This document shows positions 52,998 through 62,511 of a stretch of DNA of 64,000 nt, piece after piece; position 1 is the stretch's first letter, and the number at the start of each line of letters is the position of its first letter. The DNA comes from an uncultured Vampirovibrio sp. (GTDB lineage: Bacteria > Cyanobacteriota > Vampirovibrionia > Gastranaerophilales > Gastranaerophilaceae), in assembly GCA_910583725.1 (NCBI GenBank), contig CAJTXZ010000006.1, forward strand, positions 55,704 to 119,703. Reading direction: 5' to 3'. Position numbers and translations under genes: made by a program. The notes under the pieces were generated by a model. It was not told the DNA's origin. It saw nothing but the letters and a program-made list of their open reading frames with translations, and ran no database searches.

Positions 52998-53864
52998 ATG
53001 TTTTTAACAAAAGTTAATTTTACTGATACAAACTTAATAAAAAATATTAATTTTGCAGGTGTATATGGTTTTAATAATCCTGCTATTGACAGTTTTTTTA
53101 AATGTGATGATGAGTTTGTACCAAGTGAAACTGCTAATGCTTTGAAAAAAGCGGAAGAATTAAAACAAAATGATAAAGAAAAACACCAGAAATATCTGGC
53201 TTTTACGGTTGCTATTTCTGATGATGATAAGCCGTTTTTTAATATGATGCGCTCTGATATTCAACCTTTATACAGAACTTTGACGCCTGATGAAGCTATT
53301 GATATTGTGATGGCTGATGAAGACCATGCCGTAGCGGATGAGAATTTGCCAGTATTCTTAAAATTAAAGGATGAAGGCGGACTTGATAACATTTCTGCTA
53401 TGAAGTTTGCGCATTCAAATAAGAAGGTAAAGAGACTTTTAGAACTTACCACGGCTGATGAATATGGTCATAGTGTAATTACAAGCAACAACGGCAAACA
53501 GGTTGTACTTTCAAGACCCTTAACCATTAAAGAAGCAATTCCTGCGGTTAAGATGAAGACGAATCAAACCAAGCTTTATCAGGCAATTCTGGATAGAGAG
53601 CTTGATATAAAAAAGGCCGTTTCTCTTGTTCGATATCCTGGAGATGCATACAGATTTCTTATGCTTACCACAGAGAATGAAAACGGCGGGGTTGGAATTG
53701 TTGATAATGCTGAGATTGCCTTATCAAGAGCGTTAACAGCCAATGAAGCTTTTCGTGCCGTTAAGTATGATATGTCATTTGGTGAAATAAAAAGGCAGCT
53801 TGATAATTTTGGTACTGTTTACGGCCGGCATAAGGACAAGAATCCCTTAAAGTATGATGCTTAG
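52998..53864 (+). CDS. hypothetical protein
   Basis: I chose the ATG at 52998 with AGGAG 7 bases upstream, giving 288 aa. The sequence opens with KVNFTDTNLIKNINFAGVYG, then has repeated short helices, each introduced by a phrase like SRPLTIKEAIPAV or SRALTANEAFRAV (also RTLTPDEAIDIV). So there are three or more related helical units of roughly 60-75 residues. No known family is recognised and no signal peptide or membrane segment is seen. Confidence 0.55.
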   Translation: MFLTKVNFTDTNLIKNINFAGVYGFNNPAIDSFFKCDDEFVPSETANALKKAEELKQNDKEKHQKYLAFTVAISDDDKPFFNMMRSDIQPLYRTLTPDEAIDIVMADEDHAVADENLPVFLKLKDEGGLDNISAMKFAHSNKKVKRLLELTTADEYGHSVITSNNGKQVVLSRPLTIKEAIPAVKMKTNQTKLYQAILDRELDIKKAVSLVRYPGDAYRFLMLTTENENGGVGIVDNAEIALSRALTANEAFRAVKYDMSFGEIKRQLDNFGTVYGRHKDKNPLKYDA

Positions 53865-53893
53865 CTTAATATCTTATGAGTTAGGACAGCATC

Positions 53894-53921
53894 TTGCAAA
53901 AAAATATAAAATGTGTATAAT
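53894..53921 (+). promoter_or_regulatory. promoter of the arginine operon leader
   Basis: TTGCAA (53894-53899), 16 bases and a perfect TATAAT (53916-53921). Transcription would start near 53928, almost at the leader ORF start codon. Confidence 0.6.
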
Positions 53922-53928
53922 AAAATTT

Positions 53929-54036
53929 ATGGAAAAATTTGCTTTACAATTTGTTCAAAATCAGATTCGCCGCACAAGCCGACGTACAGACTTTTTTGCG
54001 GCAAAAATCGATGTGTGTATAAAACAAAGTGTGTAA
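53929..54036 (+). CDS. candidate arginine leader peptide (35 codons)
   Basis: The frame from ATG 53929 to TAA 54034-54036 reads MEKFALQFVQNQIRRTSRRT and on. Four Arg codons (CGC CGC at 53968-53973, CGA CGT at 53980-53985) cluster within six codons. They use CGN, while AGA/AGG are common in the neighbouring genes. It has no Shine-Dalgarno site and would be translated leaderlessly if transcription starts near 53928. It precedes a terminator and then argF, as expected for attenuation control. Confidence 0.5.
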   Translation: MEKFALQFVQNQIRRTSRRTDFFAAKIDVCIKQSV

Positions 54037-54060
54037 AGTTTTGTTAATAATAATTATTTA

Positions 54061-54103
54061 AACACCCGGTTTAGCCTGAAAAAGAGCATGCCGGGTGTTT
54101 TTT
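54061..54103 (+). terminator. terminator just before argF, candidate attenuator
   Basis: AACACCCGG (54061-54069) pairs with CCGGGTGTT (54091-54099), followed by TTTT. It ends about 10 bases before the argF ribosome-binding site, so it must be bypassed for arg expression unless there is a second promoter. Confidence 0.8.
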
Positions 54104-54124
54104 AGTATAAAAATGGAGGAAATT

Positions 54125-55063
54125 ATGACATTAAATAAGCTAAAAGGGAAAGATTTTATTAATCTGGAGGATTTTAATTCATCTGAAATCCTTGAGTTGA
54201 TTGATTTAGGGATAAAATTAAAGAAAAAGACAAAGGGAAATAAAAATCTTGATATTCTGAAAGGTAAAAACCTTGTTATGTATTTTGCAAAACCAAGCCT
54301 TAGAACAAGATTAAGCTTTGAAATTGGCGCAAAGAAGCTTGGGGCCGATACGAGCGTTATAAAGCAGGATGAGATTATTTTGGGTAAAAGAGAAAGTATT
54401 GAAGATACTGCAAGGGTTATATCAAAATATGCTGACGGTATTACTATAAGGACGTTTGAACATTCGGATGTTGAATTATTTGCAGAATATGCCTCAATTC
54501 CTGTTGTGAATGCACTTACAGACCTTTCCCACCCCTGTCAGATTATGGCTGATTTAATGACGATTAAGGAAAAATTCGGTTCGTTCAAGGGGCTTAAGGT
54601 GACATATGTGGGGGATGGAAACAATGTGACAAACAGCCTTTTAAAAGGCGCATCGCTTGTTGGAATGGATGTTTGTGCAGCATGTCCAAACGGGTATGAA
54701 CCTGACTCAAATCAAATAAAGATTGCAGAGCATATTTCAGGAGAGACAAAGAATAAGATTGAAATATTGACTGACCCCTATGAGGCTGTATCCGGCGCTA
54801 ATGTTATTTATGGCGATGTTTGGACAAGCATGGGGCAGGAAGCAGAATATGAGACCAGAAAAGAAATTTTTAAAGGATATCAGATAAATGAAAAATTAAC
54901 AGCTAATGCTGCAAAAGACCATATTGTACTGCATTGTTTGCCTGCGCATAAGGGCGAGGAGATAACTGCTGAAACCTTTGAAAAAAATGCAGAACATATA
55001 TTCAACCAGGCTGAAAACAGGATGTATGCCCAAATGGCAATTCTTGCAAGCATTATGGGATAA
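54125..55063 (+). CDS. argF: ornithine carbamoyltransferase
   Basis: ArgF makes citrulline from ornithine and carbamoyl phosphate. The ATG at 54125 has GGAGG upstream; an earlier in-frame ATG lies in the terminator. The 312-aa product has carbamoyl-phosphate-binding PSLRTRLSFE (Leu replacing the usual Thr of STRTR), DLSHPCQIMADLMT and the ornithine loop HCLPAHKGEE. It is first in the arg operon, 170 bases before argG. Confidence 0.93.
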   Translation: MTLNKLKGKDFINLEDFNSSEILELIDLGIKLKKKTKGNKNLDILKGKNLVMYFAKPSLRTRLSFEIGAKKLGADTSVIKQDEIILGKRESIEDTARVISKYADGITIRTFEHSDVELFAEYASIPVVNALTDLSHPCQIMADLMTIKEKFGSFKGLKVTYVGDGNNVTNSLLKGASLVGMDVCAACPNGYEPDSNQIKIAEHISGETKNKIEILTDPYEAVSGANVIYGDVWTSMGQEAEYETRKEIFKGYQINEKLTANAAKDHIVLHCLPAHKGEEITAETFEKNAEHIFNQAENRMYAQMAILASIMG

Positions 55064-55233
55064 GTTTGATGTTCTTTGCAGGTGGGTATCATGGCTTAAG
55101 TATTCCTTTTATCCTTGAAACAATTTTAGGCAGATAGATTCAGACACGGCGTGCAACGAACGGGCGTTTAGAATTCTGAATTTTGCAAAGAAAAATAAAT
55201 GTTAAGAAATATTAAGATATAGGAGAAAATGAT

Positions 55234-56475
55234 ATGAAAGAAAAAGTGGTTTTAGCATATTCAGGCGGGCTTGATACGACGGTTATTATTCCCTGGCTAA
55301 AGGAAAATTATGATTATGATGTTATTGCTGCCTGTATTGATGTTGGGCAGGGCACAGAGACCGAGGGACTTGAACAAAAGGCTTTAAAAACAGGCGCATC
55401 TAAGTATTATCTTGTAGAATGCGAAGAAGAATTTGTAAAAGATTATGTTTTTCCAACGGTTAAGGCTGATGCTGTTTATGAGGGTAAATATCTTTTAGGC
55501 ACAAGCATTGCGCGGCCTTTAATTGCAAAAAAACTTGTTGAAATAGCTAAAAAAGAAGGTGCTGTTGCTATTTGTCATGGTGCTACCGGCAAAGGAAATG
55601 ACCAGGTGAGGTTTGAATTAGGAATTAAGGCACTTGCGCCTGAATTAAAAATTATTGCACCATGGAGAATCTGGGATATCCAATCAAGGGAGGATGAGAT
55701 TGAATACCTTGAAAAAAGGGGCATTGAGGTTCCTATGAAAAAGGATGACTCTTATTCAAGGGATAAAAATTTGTGGCATTTAAGCCATGAGGGGCTTGAA
55801 TTAGAAGATCCTGCGAATGAGCCGAATTATGATAAACTTCTGCATCTTTCTGTGACACCTGAAAATGCGCCTGACAAGCCGGTTTATGTTGATATTGAAT
55901 TTGAGGCCGGAGAGCCTGTGGCTGTGAACGGCGAAAAAATGAGCCCTGCAAATATTGTAAAAACGCTGAATAAAATTGGCGGCGAAAGCGCAATAGGGAT
56001 AATAGATTTGGTTGAAAATAGGGTTGTTGGTATGAAATCAAGGGGTGTGTATGAAACGCCTGGCGGGACAATACTTTACGCTGCGCACAAGGAATTAGAG
56101 TATTTATGTCTTGATAAACAGACTCAATCGTTTAAAAGCATTGTGGCAGTTAAATTTGCAGAACTGGTATACTCCGGAGAGTGGTTTACACCTCTGTTTG
56201 ACGCGCTTTGTGCCTTTGTAAACAGCACACAGAGTACGGTTACCGGGTCTGTAAAATTAAAATTATACAAGGGAAATATAATTCCTGCCGGTGCAAAATC
56301 GCCGTATTCCTTATATAATGAGAGTTTGGCAAGCTTTACAACGGGAGAACTCTACAACCACAAGGACGCTGAAGGGTTTATTAACCTGTTTGGCCTGCCA
56401 TTAAAGGTTAACGCGCTTGTAAAAAAGATGAATGCCAAAAATACCTGTGCTTCTAGTGCAGAGAAAGAGGTGTAA
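55234..56475 (+). CDS. argG: argininosuccinate synthase
   Basis: ArgG joins citrulline and aspartate using ATP. This 413-aa protein has the N-type ATP pyrophosphatase P-loop [10 protein letters not shown], the citrulline-binding [16 protein letters not shown] and the [10 protein letters not shown] stretch. AGGAG precedes the ATG. It sits 3 bases before argH. Confidence 0.95.
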   Translation: MKEKVVLAYSGGLDTTVIIPWLKENYDYDVIAACIDVGQGTETEGLEQKALKTGASKYYLVECEEEFVKDYVFPTVKADAVYEGKYLLGTSIARPLIAKKLVEIAKKEGAVAICHGATGKGNDQVRFELGIKALAPELKIIAPWRIWDIQSREDEIEYLEKRGIEVPMKKDDSYSRDKNLWHLSHEGLELEDPANEPNYDKLLHLSVTPENAPDKPVYVDIEFEAGEPVAVNGEKMSPANIVKTLNKIGGESAIGIIDLVENRVVGMKSRGVYETPGGTILYAAHKELEYLCLDKQTQSFKSIVAVKFAELVYSGEWFTPLFDALCAFVNSTQSTVTGSVKLKLYKGNIIPAGAKSPYSLYNESLASFTTGELYNHKDAEGFINLFGLPLKVNALVKKMNAKNTCASSAEKEV

Positions 56476-56477
56476 AC

Positions 56478-57866
56478 GTGCATCAATTGTGGGGTTCCAG
56501 GTTTTCAAAAGCACCCGATGAAATGCTTCATAATTTTAACTCTTCATTGCCTTTTGATTGTAAATTATATGAATATGATATCGAAGGCAGTATTGCACAC
56601 GCTAAAATGCTTGGGGCGCAAGGGATTTTGACTAACGAAGAGACTGATTCAATAGTATCGGGCCTTCAAGAGATTTTAAATGATATAAATACGGGTAAAA
56701 CCAGCTTCAATCTTGAGTTTGAGGATATTCATACAAATATTGAAAAGCTTTTAATTGAAAAAATAGGTGAAACCGGTAAAAAACTGCACACCGCAAGGAG
56801 CAGAAATGACCAGGTGGCATTGGATATCAGGCTATACTTGAAAAAAGAGCTTAAGAACATTCAAAAGTCAATACTTGTGGTGATTTCAACTTTGTTAAAT
56901 CTTCAAAAACAGCATACTGAGACTATTATGCCTGGGTATACACATCTGCAACGCGCTCAGGCGGTGACTTTTGCCCATCATCTGGGTGCATATGCCGAGA
57001 TGTTTAAAAGAGACTTTGAGCGGCTAAATGACTGCTACAAGCGGGTTAATGTTCTACCATTGGGCTCATGCGCTCTTGCAGGAACCCCTCACAAGATTGA
57101 TAGGCTGAAAACAGCTAATTTGCTTGGGTTTGACGCTGTTTGTCTTAATTCTATGGATGGAGTGTCAGACAGGGATTTTGTAATTGAGGCATTATCCGGC
57201 TTATCGCTAATAATGATGCACCTTTCCAGGTTTTCTGAGGAATTAATTTTGTGGGCAAGCTTTGAATTCAAATTTATAGAATTTGACGATTCATATGCCA
57301 CAGGCAGTTCAATTATGCCTCAGAAAAAAAATCCGGACATTCCAGAATTAATCAGAGGAAAGGCCGGAAGAGTATATGGGGACCTGGTTTCCATCCTTGT
57401 CACGCTGAAATCTCTGCCTCTTGCTTATAATAAGGATATGCAGGAGGATAAAGAGCCTTTGTTTGACGGGATTTGTACGGTAAGGAAATGTCTTGAAATA
57501 TTGCCCGGTATGCTTTTAAGCCTTAAAGTCAATAAAGATAATATGCTAAAAGCCGTACATAATGGCTTTTTGAACGCAACCGATGTGGCGGATTACCTGG
57601 TGGACAAGGGTGTTCCCTTTAGGGAGGCGCACAGAATTTCGGGAAACCTGGTAAAATGCTGTGAGGAGAAGGGCTGCACGCTTATGGATGTGCCTCTAAG
57701 CCTTTATAAACAAGAGTTTGAGGGCATTGAAGATGATATTTATGAAAAAATAGCGCCTGAAACCTCCGTAAAATCTAAGAATTCTATTGGCGGATGTGCC
57801 CCTGTGGCAGTAAAATCAGTAATTTACACGAATGAGAAATGGGTAAAAGATAATGAAATCAATTAA
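56478..57866 (+). CDS. argH: argininosuccinate lyase
   Basis: ArgH splits argininosuccinate to arginine and fumarate. The start is GTG at 56478 (MHQLWGSRFSK), which matches the normal ArgH N-terminus; GAAAGAGG lies upstream. The signature GSSIMPQKKNPDIPEL and TARSRNDQVALD are present. At 462 aa it has normal length. Its 3' end overlaps argC by 14 bases. Confidence 0.95.
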   Translation: MHQLWGSRFSKAPDEMLHNFNSSLPFDCKLYEYDIEGSIAHAKMLGAQGILTNEETDSIVSGLQEILNDINTGKTSFNLEFEDIHTNIEKLLIEKIGETGKKLHTARSRNDQVALDIRLYLKKELKNIQKSILVVISTLLNLQKQHTETIMPGYTHLQRAQAVTFAHHLGAYAEMFKRDFERLNDCYKRVNVLPLGSCALAGTPHKIDRLKTANLLGFDAVCLNSMDGVSDRDFVIEALSGLSLIMMHLSRFSEELILWASFEFKFIEFDDSYATGSSIMPQKKNPDIPELIRGKAGRVYGDLVSILVTLKSLPLAYNKDMQEDKEPLFDGICTVRKCLEILPGMLLSLKVNKDNMLKAVHNGFLNATDVADYLVDKGVPFREAHRISGNLVKCCEEKGCTLMDVPLSLYKQEFEGIEDDIYEKIAPETSVKSKNSIGGCAPVAVKSVIYTNEKWVKDNEIN

Positions 57867-58902
57867 AACAGCGGTTATTGGCGCAACAGGATATGCGGGC
57901 GAAGAGCTTACGAGGCTCTTGTATGCCCATCCTGAGGCAAGTGTAGAGGTGTTAACGTCTAAAAGTTATTGCAATGAGGCCTTTTCAGATATTTATGCAA
58001 GCTTCAATCACGTGTCTTGTCAGGTTCTTAGGGAAGATGAGCTTGATGAAATTTCAAAAAAGGTTGACGTTATATTTGTGGCATTGCCACATGGTATTGC
58101 AAGTAAAAAAATAACCTCTGAAATCCTTGAAAACTGCAAGGTGATTGACCTTGGGGCGGATTTTAGACTTAAGGATAAAGATGTTTATGAAAAATGGTAC
58201 AACACAGAACACTTTAGCCCAAAACTCTTATCGGAAGCGGTTTATGGCCTTTGCGAGATTCACAGGGATGAAATAAAGAATGCAAGATTGGTTGCAAACC
58301 CGGGCTGTTATACAACGACAAGCATTTTAAGCCTGTATCCTGTTGTTAGAGAAGGACTTATAGATATTGATAGTATTGTGATTGATGCTAAATCAGGCGT
58401 TTCGGGTGCAGGCAGGGGTGTAAGCCTTGGGGTGCACTATTGCGAGACGAATGAAAACATAAAAGCCTATAAAATAGCGTCTCACAGGCATACGCCGGAG
58501 ATTGAGCAGGAGTTGTCATTTGCTGCAAAACAAGATATAACGCTGACTTTCACCCCGCATTTAACACCTATGAACAGAGGAATTTTAGCCACAATTTATG
58601 CTAAACTAAAACCTGATGTTGATTATGAAACTGTGAAATCCGTTTATATCAAGTATTTTGGGGATGAATATTTTGTCAGACTCTTGAATAAAGGGCATTT
58701 TCCTGAAACAAAATGGGTGAAGGGTTCAAACTTTATTGATATAGGTTTTGAGGTGGATGAAAGGTGCAACAGGCTTGTAATCCTTGGTGCACTTGATAAT
58801 TTGGTGAAGGGTGCAGCAGGCCAGGCTGTGCAAAATATGAATCTAATGTTTGGCCTAAAAGAGACCGCAGGGCTTGATTATGCAGGTATTATGCCAGCTT
58901 AA
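57853..58902 (+). CDS. argC: N-acetyl-gamma-glutamyl-phosphate reductase
   Basis: ArgC reduces N-acetylglutamyl phosphate to the semialdehyde with NADPH. The Rossmann start is AVIGATGYAGEELTRLL, and the catalytic Cys lies in VANPGCYTTTSIL. SHRHTPEIEQEL gives the active-site His. Its ATG lies inside the end of argH, so the two genes are translationally coupled. At 349 aa it is full length. Confidence 0.95.
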   Translation: MKSIKTAVIGATGYAGEELTRLLYAHPEASVEVLTSKSYCNEAFSDIYASFNHVSCQVLREDELDEISKKVDVIFVALPHGIASKKITSEILENCKVIDLGADFRLKDKDVYEKWYNTEHFSPKLLSEAVYGLCEIHRDEIKNARLVANPGCYTTTSILSLYPVVREGLIDIDSIVIDAKSGVSGAGRGVSLGVHYCETNENIKAYKIASHRHTPEIEQELSFAAKQDITLTFTPHLTPMNRGILATIYAKLKPDVDYETVKSVYIKYFGDEYFVRLLNKGHFPETKWVKGSNFIDIGFEVDERCNRLVILGALDNLVKGAAGQAVQNMNLMFGLKETAGLDYAGIMPA

Positions 58903-58955
58903 ATCCTTGCAATAAAATGGTTTTGGGGTATATTAAATAAAAAAAAGGAGCATTA

Positions 58956-60200
58956 ATGAACACTGTTGAGAAAAATGATTTTAAGATTATAAATGGCGGA
59001 ATCACTGCCCCAAAGGGCTTTAAGGCTGCAGGACGGCACATTGGGATAAAGCGGGTCAAAAAAGATTTGGCTGTGATTTATTCAGTTAATCCTGCGATTG
59101 CCAGTGCCGTCTTTACAAAAAATGTGGTAAAAGCCCCGCCATTACTGTGGTGCGAGAAGTTAATAAAATCAGGAAATAAAATTCAGGCAATAGTTATAAA
59201 TAGCGGAAATGCCAACGCCTGCACGGGAAAGCGGGGATATGACGATGCTGTTAAGTCTGCCGGTGTTCTTGCGGAGTGCTTAAACATAAGCCCTGACTCT
59301 GTTTTAGCCACATCTACGGGTGTAATTGGCGTATATCTTCCTATGGAGACTATGATAGAGGGGATAAAGCAAACTGTGCCAATGCTTTTAGATAATGAAA
59401 GCTCTGCAAACGATTGCGCTGAGGCCATTTTAACCACAGATACATTTACAAAAACCATTACTCTTGAGGTTGAAATTAAGGGCACAGTAGTTAAAATTTC
59501 AGGTATAGCAAAGGGTTCCGGGATGATACACCCCAATATGGCAACTATGTTGAATTTTATTGCAACGGATGTTAATATTGCAAAACCCTTGCTGGATAAG
59601 GCTTTTAAGTCTAATATTGATGAGAGTTTCAATATGATTACAGTTGATGGCGAGACCAGCACCAATGATATGGCGGTGATTTTAGCCAATGGATGTGCCC
59701 AAAACCCAATTATAGATAAGGAAGATGAGAATTATGAAAAATTCAAGTCTGCACTTCAATATATTCTTGTCTATCTTGCAAAAAGTATTGTAAAGGATGG
59801 TGAAGGGGCCACAAAGCTTATAGAATGCAGTATTCAGGGTGCTAAAAATAAGGAGGATGCAAGGGTTTTATGTAAGGCTATTTTGAACTCGAACCTTGTA
59901 AAGACGGCATTTTTTGGTAAAGACGCTAACTGGGGAAGGATAATTTCCGCCATGGGCGCTACTTGTGTAGAATTTAATCCGGATAATGCAAAGATTACCT
60001 TTATAAGCAAGAAGGGTGAGATTGTTCTCTTTGAAAATGGCGCCCCTGTTGGGTTTGATGAAGATTTGGCACTTGAGATATTATCGGAAGATGAAATTAA
60101 GGTGCTTGTGAATCTTGCTGATGGCGAAGCTCAAATTACAGGCTGGGGAAGCGATTTAACCTATGAATATGTAAGAATAAATGCTGAATACAGAAGCTAA
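58956..60200 (+). CDS. argJ: bifunctional ornithine acetyltransferase/N-acetylglutamate synthase
   Basis: ArgJ moves the acetyl group from N-acetylornithine to glutamate, recycling it. The protein cleaves itself before the Thr in MIHPNMATMLNFIATD, which becomes the nucleophile. At 414 aa it has full length. With no argA or argE here, this supports a cyclic pathway. AGGAG precedes the ATG. Confidence 0.94.
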   Translation: MNTVEKNDFKIINGGITAPKGFKAAGRHIGIKRVKKDLAVIYSVNPAIASAVFTKNVVKAPPLLWCEKLIKSGNKIQAIVINSGNANACTGKRGYDDAVKSAGVLAECLNISPDSVLATSTGVIGVYLPMETMIEGIKQTVPMLLDNESSANDCAEAILTTDTFTKTITLEVEIKGTVVKISGIAKGSGMIHPNMATMLNFIATDVNIAKPLLDKAFKSNIDESFNMITVDGETSTNDMAVILANGCAQNPIIDKEDENYEKFKSALQYILVYLAKSIVKDGEGATKLIECSIQGAKNKEDARVLCKAILNSNLVKTAFFGKDANWGRIISAMGATCVEFNPDNAKITFISKKGEIVLFENGAPVGFDEDLALEILSEDEIKVLVNLADGEAQITGWGSDLTYEYVRINAEYRS

Positions 60201-60222
60201 AAAAGGGAGTGTGGATAAATAT

Positions 60223-61098
60223 ATGCAGAATTACATTGAAAAGGCAGCCCAAAAGGCAGATATATTGCTTGAGGCGATGCCTTATATAAGTAAATTTCAT
60301 AATAAAACCGTAGTCATAAAATATGGCGGAAGCGCAATGACTGACGAAGTTATCAAGGCTTCCGTTATTGGGGATATTGCTTTTATGAAGATGGTTGGGA
60401 TTAATCCGGTGATTGTGCATGGGGGTGGTCCTGAAATCAATGCCCAGCTTGAATTATCAAAGATTAAGCCTAATTTTGTAAACGGCCTTCGCGTGACAGA
60501 TGCTGAAACGATGAGGGTTGTAGAGAGTGTGTTGTCTGGAAAGATAAATAAATCAATAGTTTCGGAACTTCAAAAACATAATATTCTTTCTGCAGGGATT
60601 TCAGGAAAGGACGGCCTTTTGATAGAGGCTGTCAAAAAGTCAGGCGGGGATATTGATTTGGGGTATGTCGGCGATATTTCGGCAATAAATCCAGGGCTTA
60701 TACATTCTTTGATACGGGATGATTTTGTGCCTGTGATATCTCCTGTGGCGGGCGATAGGGACGGTAATACGTACAATATTAACGCTGATGTTGCGGCGGT
60801 TGAAATTGCAATCAGCTTAAATGCTTCTAAATTGGTATTTTTAACCGATATTGAGGGTATAAGAGAGGAGGCCGATAATCCCCAAAGCCTTATTTCAAGC
60901 ATATCTCCGGCGCGGGCTGTTGATATGATTGATATGGGTAAAATTAAGGGCGGAATGATACCAAAGACTGAATGCTGCATTAAGGCTGTGAAAAACGGTG
61001 TTAAATCTGTACATATTATTAACGGAAAAATAAGTCATTCAATTTTACTTGAAATTTATACAAAAGATGGCATTGGGACTGTAATGGAGGAAGATTAA
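60223..61098 (+). CDS. argB: acetylglutamate kinase
   Basis: ArgB phosphorylates N-acetylglutamate. I chose the ATG at 60223 (MQNYIEKAA, GGGAG 13 bases upstream, a normal ArgB beginning), 291 aa. An ATG at 60181 overlapping argJ would add 14 residues. The kinase landmarks are VVIKYGGSAM, VIVHGGGPEINAQ, and DIEGIREE with GGMIPKTECC. It shares its last base with argD (TAATG). The N-terminal helix before the kinase core is of the length seen in arginine-inhibited forms, so feedback control by arginine is possible. Confidence 0.93.
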   Translation: MQNYIEKAAQKADILLEAMPYISKFHNKTVVIKYGGSAMTDEVIKASVIGDIAFMKMVGINPVIVHGGGPEINAQLELSKIKPNFVNGLRVTDAETMRVVESVLSGKINKSIVSELQKHNILSAGISGKDGLLIEAVKKSGGDIDLGYVGDISAINPGLIHSLIRDDFVPVISPVAGDRDGNTYNINADVAAVEIAISLNASKLVFLTDIEGIREEADNPQSLISSISPARAVDMIDMGKIKGGMIPKTECCIKAVKNGVKSVHIINGKISHSILLEIYTKDGIGTVMEED

Positions 61099-62315
61099 TG
61101 CTTGTAAAAGAAATTGCAGATAAGTATGTAATGAGTACATATTCAAGGTTTGACAAGACTTTTGTCCGTGGTGAAGGTGTTTATTTATTTGATGAAGCAG
61201 GGGGAAAATATCTTGATTTTACGGCAGGAATTGCGGTAAATGCTCTTGGTTACGGCAACAAAAGGGTTATTGATGCTGCCTGTTATCAGATGAATCAGGT
61301 TTTTCACACCTCAAATTTGTATTATACTGCGCCCATGGCTAAATTAGCCAAAAAATTGACAGAAAAAAGCTGTTTTGATAAGGTATTTTTTGCAAATTCC
61401 GGTGCTGAGGCCAATGAGGCTGCATTTAAGCTTGCAAGAAAATACGGTTTTTTAAAAAAAGAGGCTGCCTGTGGTGAATACGGCACAGGCGATACTAGAA
61501 AAATTTGCGGGTGTTCTAAAATAATTTCTATGAAAAATTCTTTCCATGGAAGGACGCTTGCAACCGTAACTTTAACCGGCCAAAGCAAGTACCAGAAAGG
61601 GTTTAGCCCGCTTGTTGCTGATATTTTGTATGCTGAGTTTAATGACTTGAAATCTGTTGAAAATTTAATTGATGAAGAGGTGTGCGCCATTTTTACAGAG
61701 CCTGTGCAGGGTGAGGGCGGTCTTTATCCTGCAAATATTGATTTTTTAAAGGGGTTAAGGGAAATATGTGACAAAAACGGTATTCTTTTAATTTTTGATG
61801 AGGTGCAGACTGGTATTGGCAGGACGGGTGAACTGTTTTGTTATCAAAATTACGGCGTAGAGCCTGATATTTTAACCCTTGCAAAGGGGCTTGGCGGCGG
61901 TCTTCCTATTGGCGCGTGTCTTGCCAAGGATTTTGCCGCAGAATGCTTTAGCCCTGGAGATCATGCTTCTACATTTGGCGGAAACCCGGTAGCATGCGCG
62001 TGCGCCAACGCTGTATTGGATGAAATAATAGACAGAGACTTGTTTTTAAATGTCAAAGAGAACGGAAAATATTTGATGGAAAGGCTTAAGGGCTTAAGAT
62101 GTCCTAATATTAAAGATATTAGGGGGCTTGGGCTTATGATTGGCGCTGAGTTTGATATCGAGGTTAAGGATATCATCCAAAAGTGTCTTGATAAGGGGCT
62201 TTTAATAATCGGCGCGGGTAAAAATGTTTTAAGGTTTGTGCCTCCGTTAATTATTACCAAAGATGAGATTGATGAAGGAATAGCGATTTTAGGCGAGGTG
62301 CTGTCTGCATTGTAA
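61098..62315 (+). CDS. argD: acetylornithine aminotransferase
   Basis: ArgD is a class III PLP aminotransferase that makes N-acetylornithine. This 405-aa protein has FANSGAEANEAAFKLAR, the cofactor Asp in LIFDEVQTGIGRTG, and the Schiff-base Lys in LTLAKGLGGGLPIGA. Start and stop overlap with argB. It ends the arg operon and may also serve lysine synthesis. Confidence 0.94.
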   Translation: MLVKEIADKYVMSTYSRFDKTFVRGEGVYLFDEAGGKYLDFTAGIAVNALGYGNKRVIDAACYQMNQVFHTSNLYYTAPMAKLAKKLTEKSCFDKVFFANSGAEANEAAFKLARKYGFLKKEAACGEYGTGDTRKICGCSKIISMKNSFHGRTLATVTLTGQSKYQKGFSPLVADILYAEFNDLKSVENLIDEEVCAIFTEPVQGEGGLYPANIDFLKGLREICDKNGILLIFDEVQTGIGRTGELFCYQNYGVEPDILTLAKGLGGGLPIGACLAKDFAAECFSPGDHASTFGGNPVACACANAVLDEIIDRDLFLNVKENGKYLMERLKGLRCPNIKDIRGLGLMIGAEFDIEVKDIIQKCLDKGLLIIGAGKNVLRFVPPLIITKDEIDEGIAILGEVLSAL

Positions 62316-62439
62316 ATTTTTTTGTAAAAAAGTTTAAGGCCTTTACTTGCGTCTTTTTCTATAATATGCCTGGCTGTTTGTTTTTTTAAAATAGCCCGGC
62401 AGGCAATAAATTTTAACGGTTATCTAAATCTTGAAATCG

Positions 62440-62501
62440 TACTGCACTAAGACCTTTTGAAAGCTGGTATTTTTTAGTTGTTCTTTTGTGCAGTATTTTT
62501 T
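62440..62501 (+). terminator. possible terminator after the arg operon
   Basis: TACTGCAC (62440-62447) pairs with GTGCAGTA (62488-62495), followed by six T. The loop is long (about 40 bases), which makes it weaker. Confidence 0.45.
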
Positions 62502-62511
62502 ACGGCAAAGA

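Noticed and set aside
59183..59689. 168-codon minus-strand frame
   Set aside because: It is antisense to argJ, which is clear.
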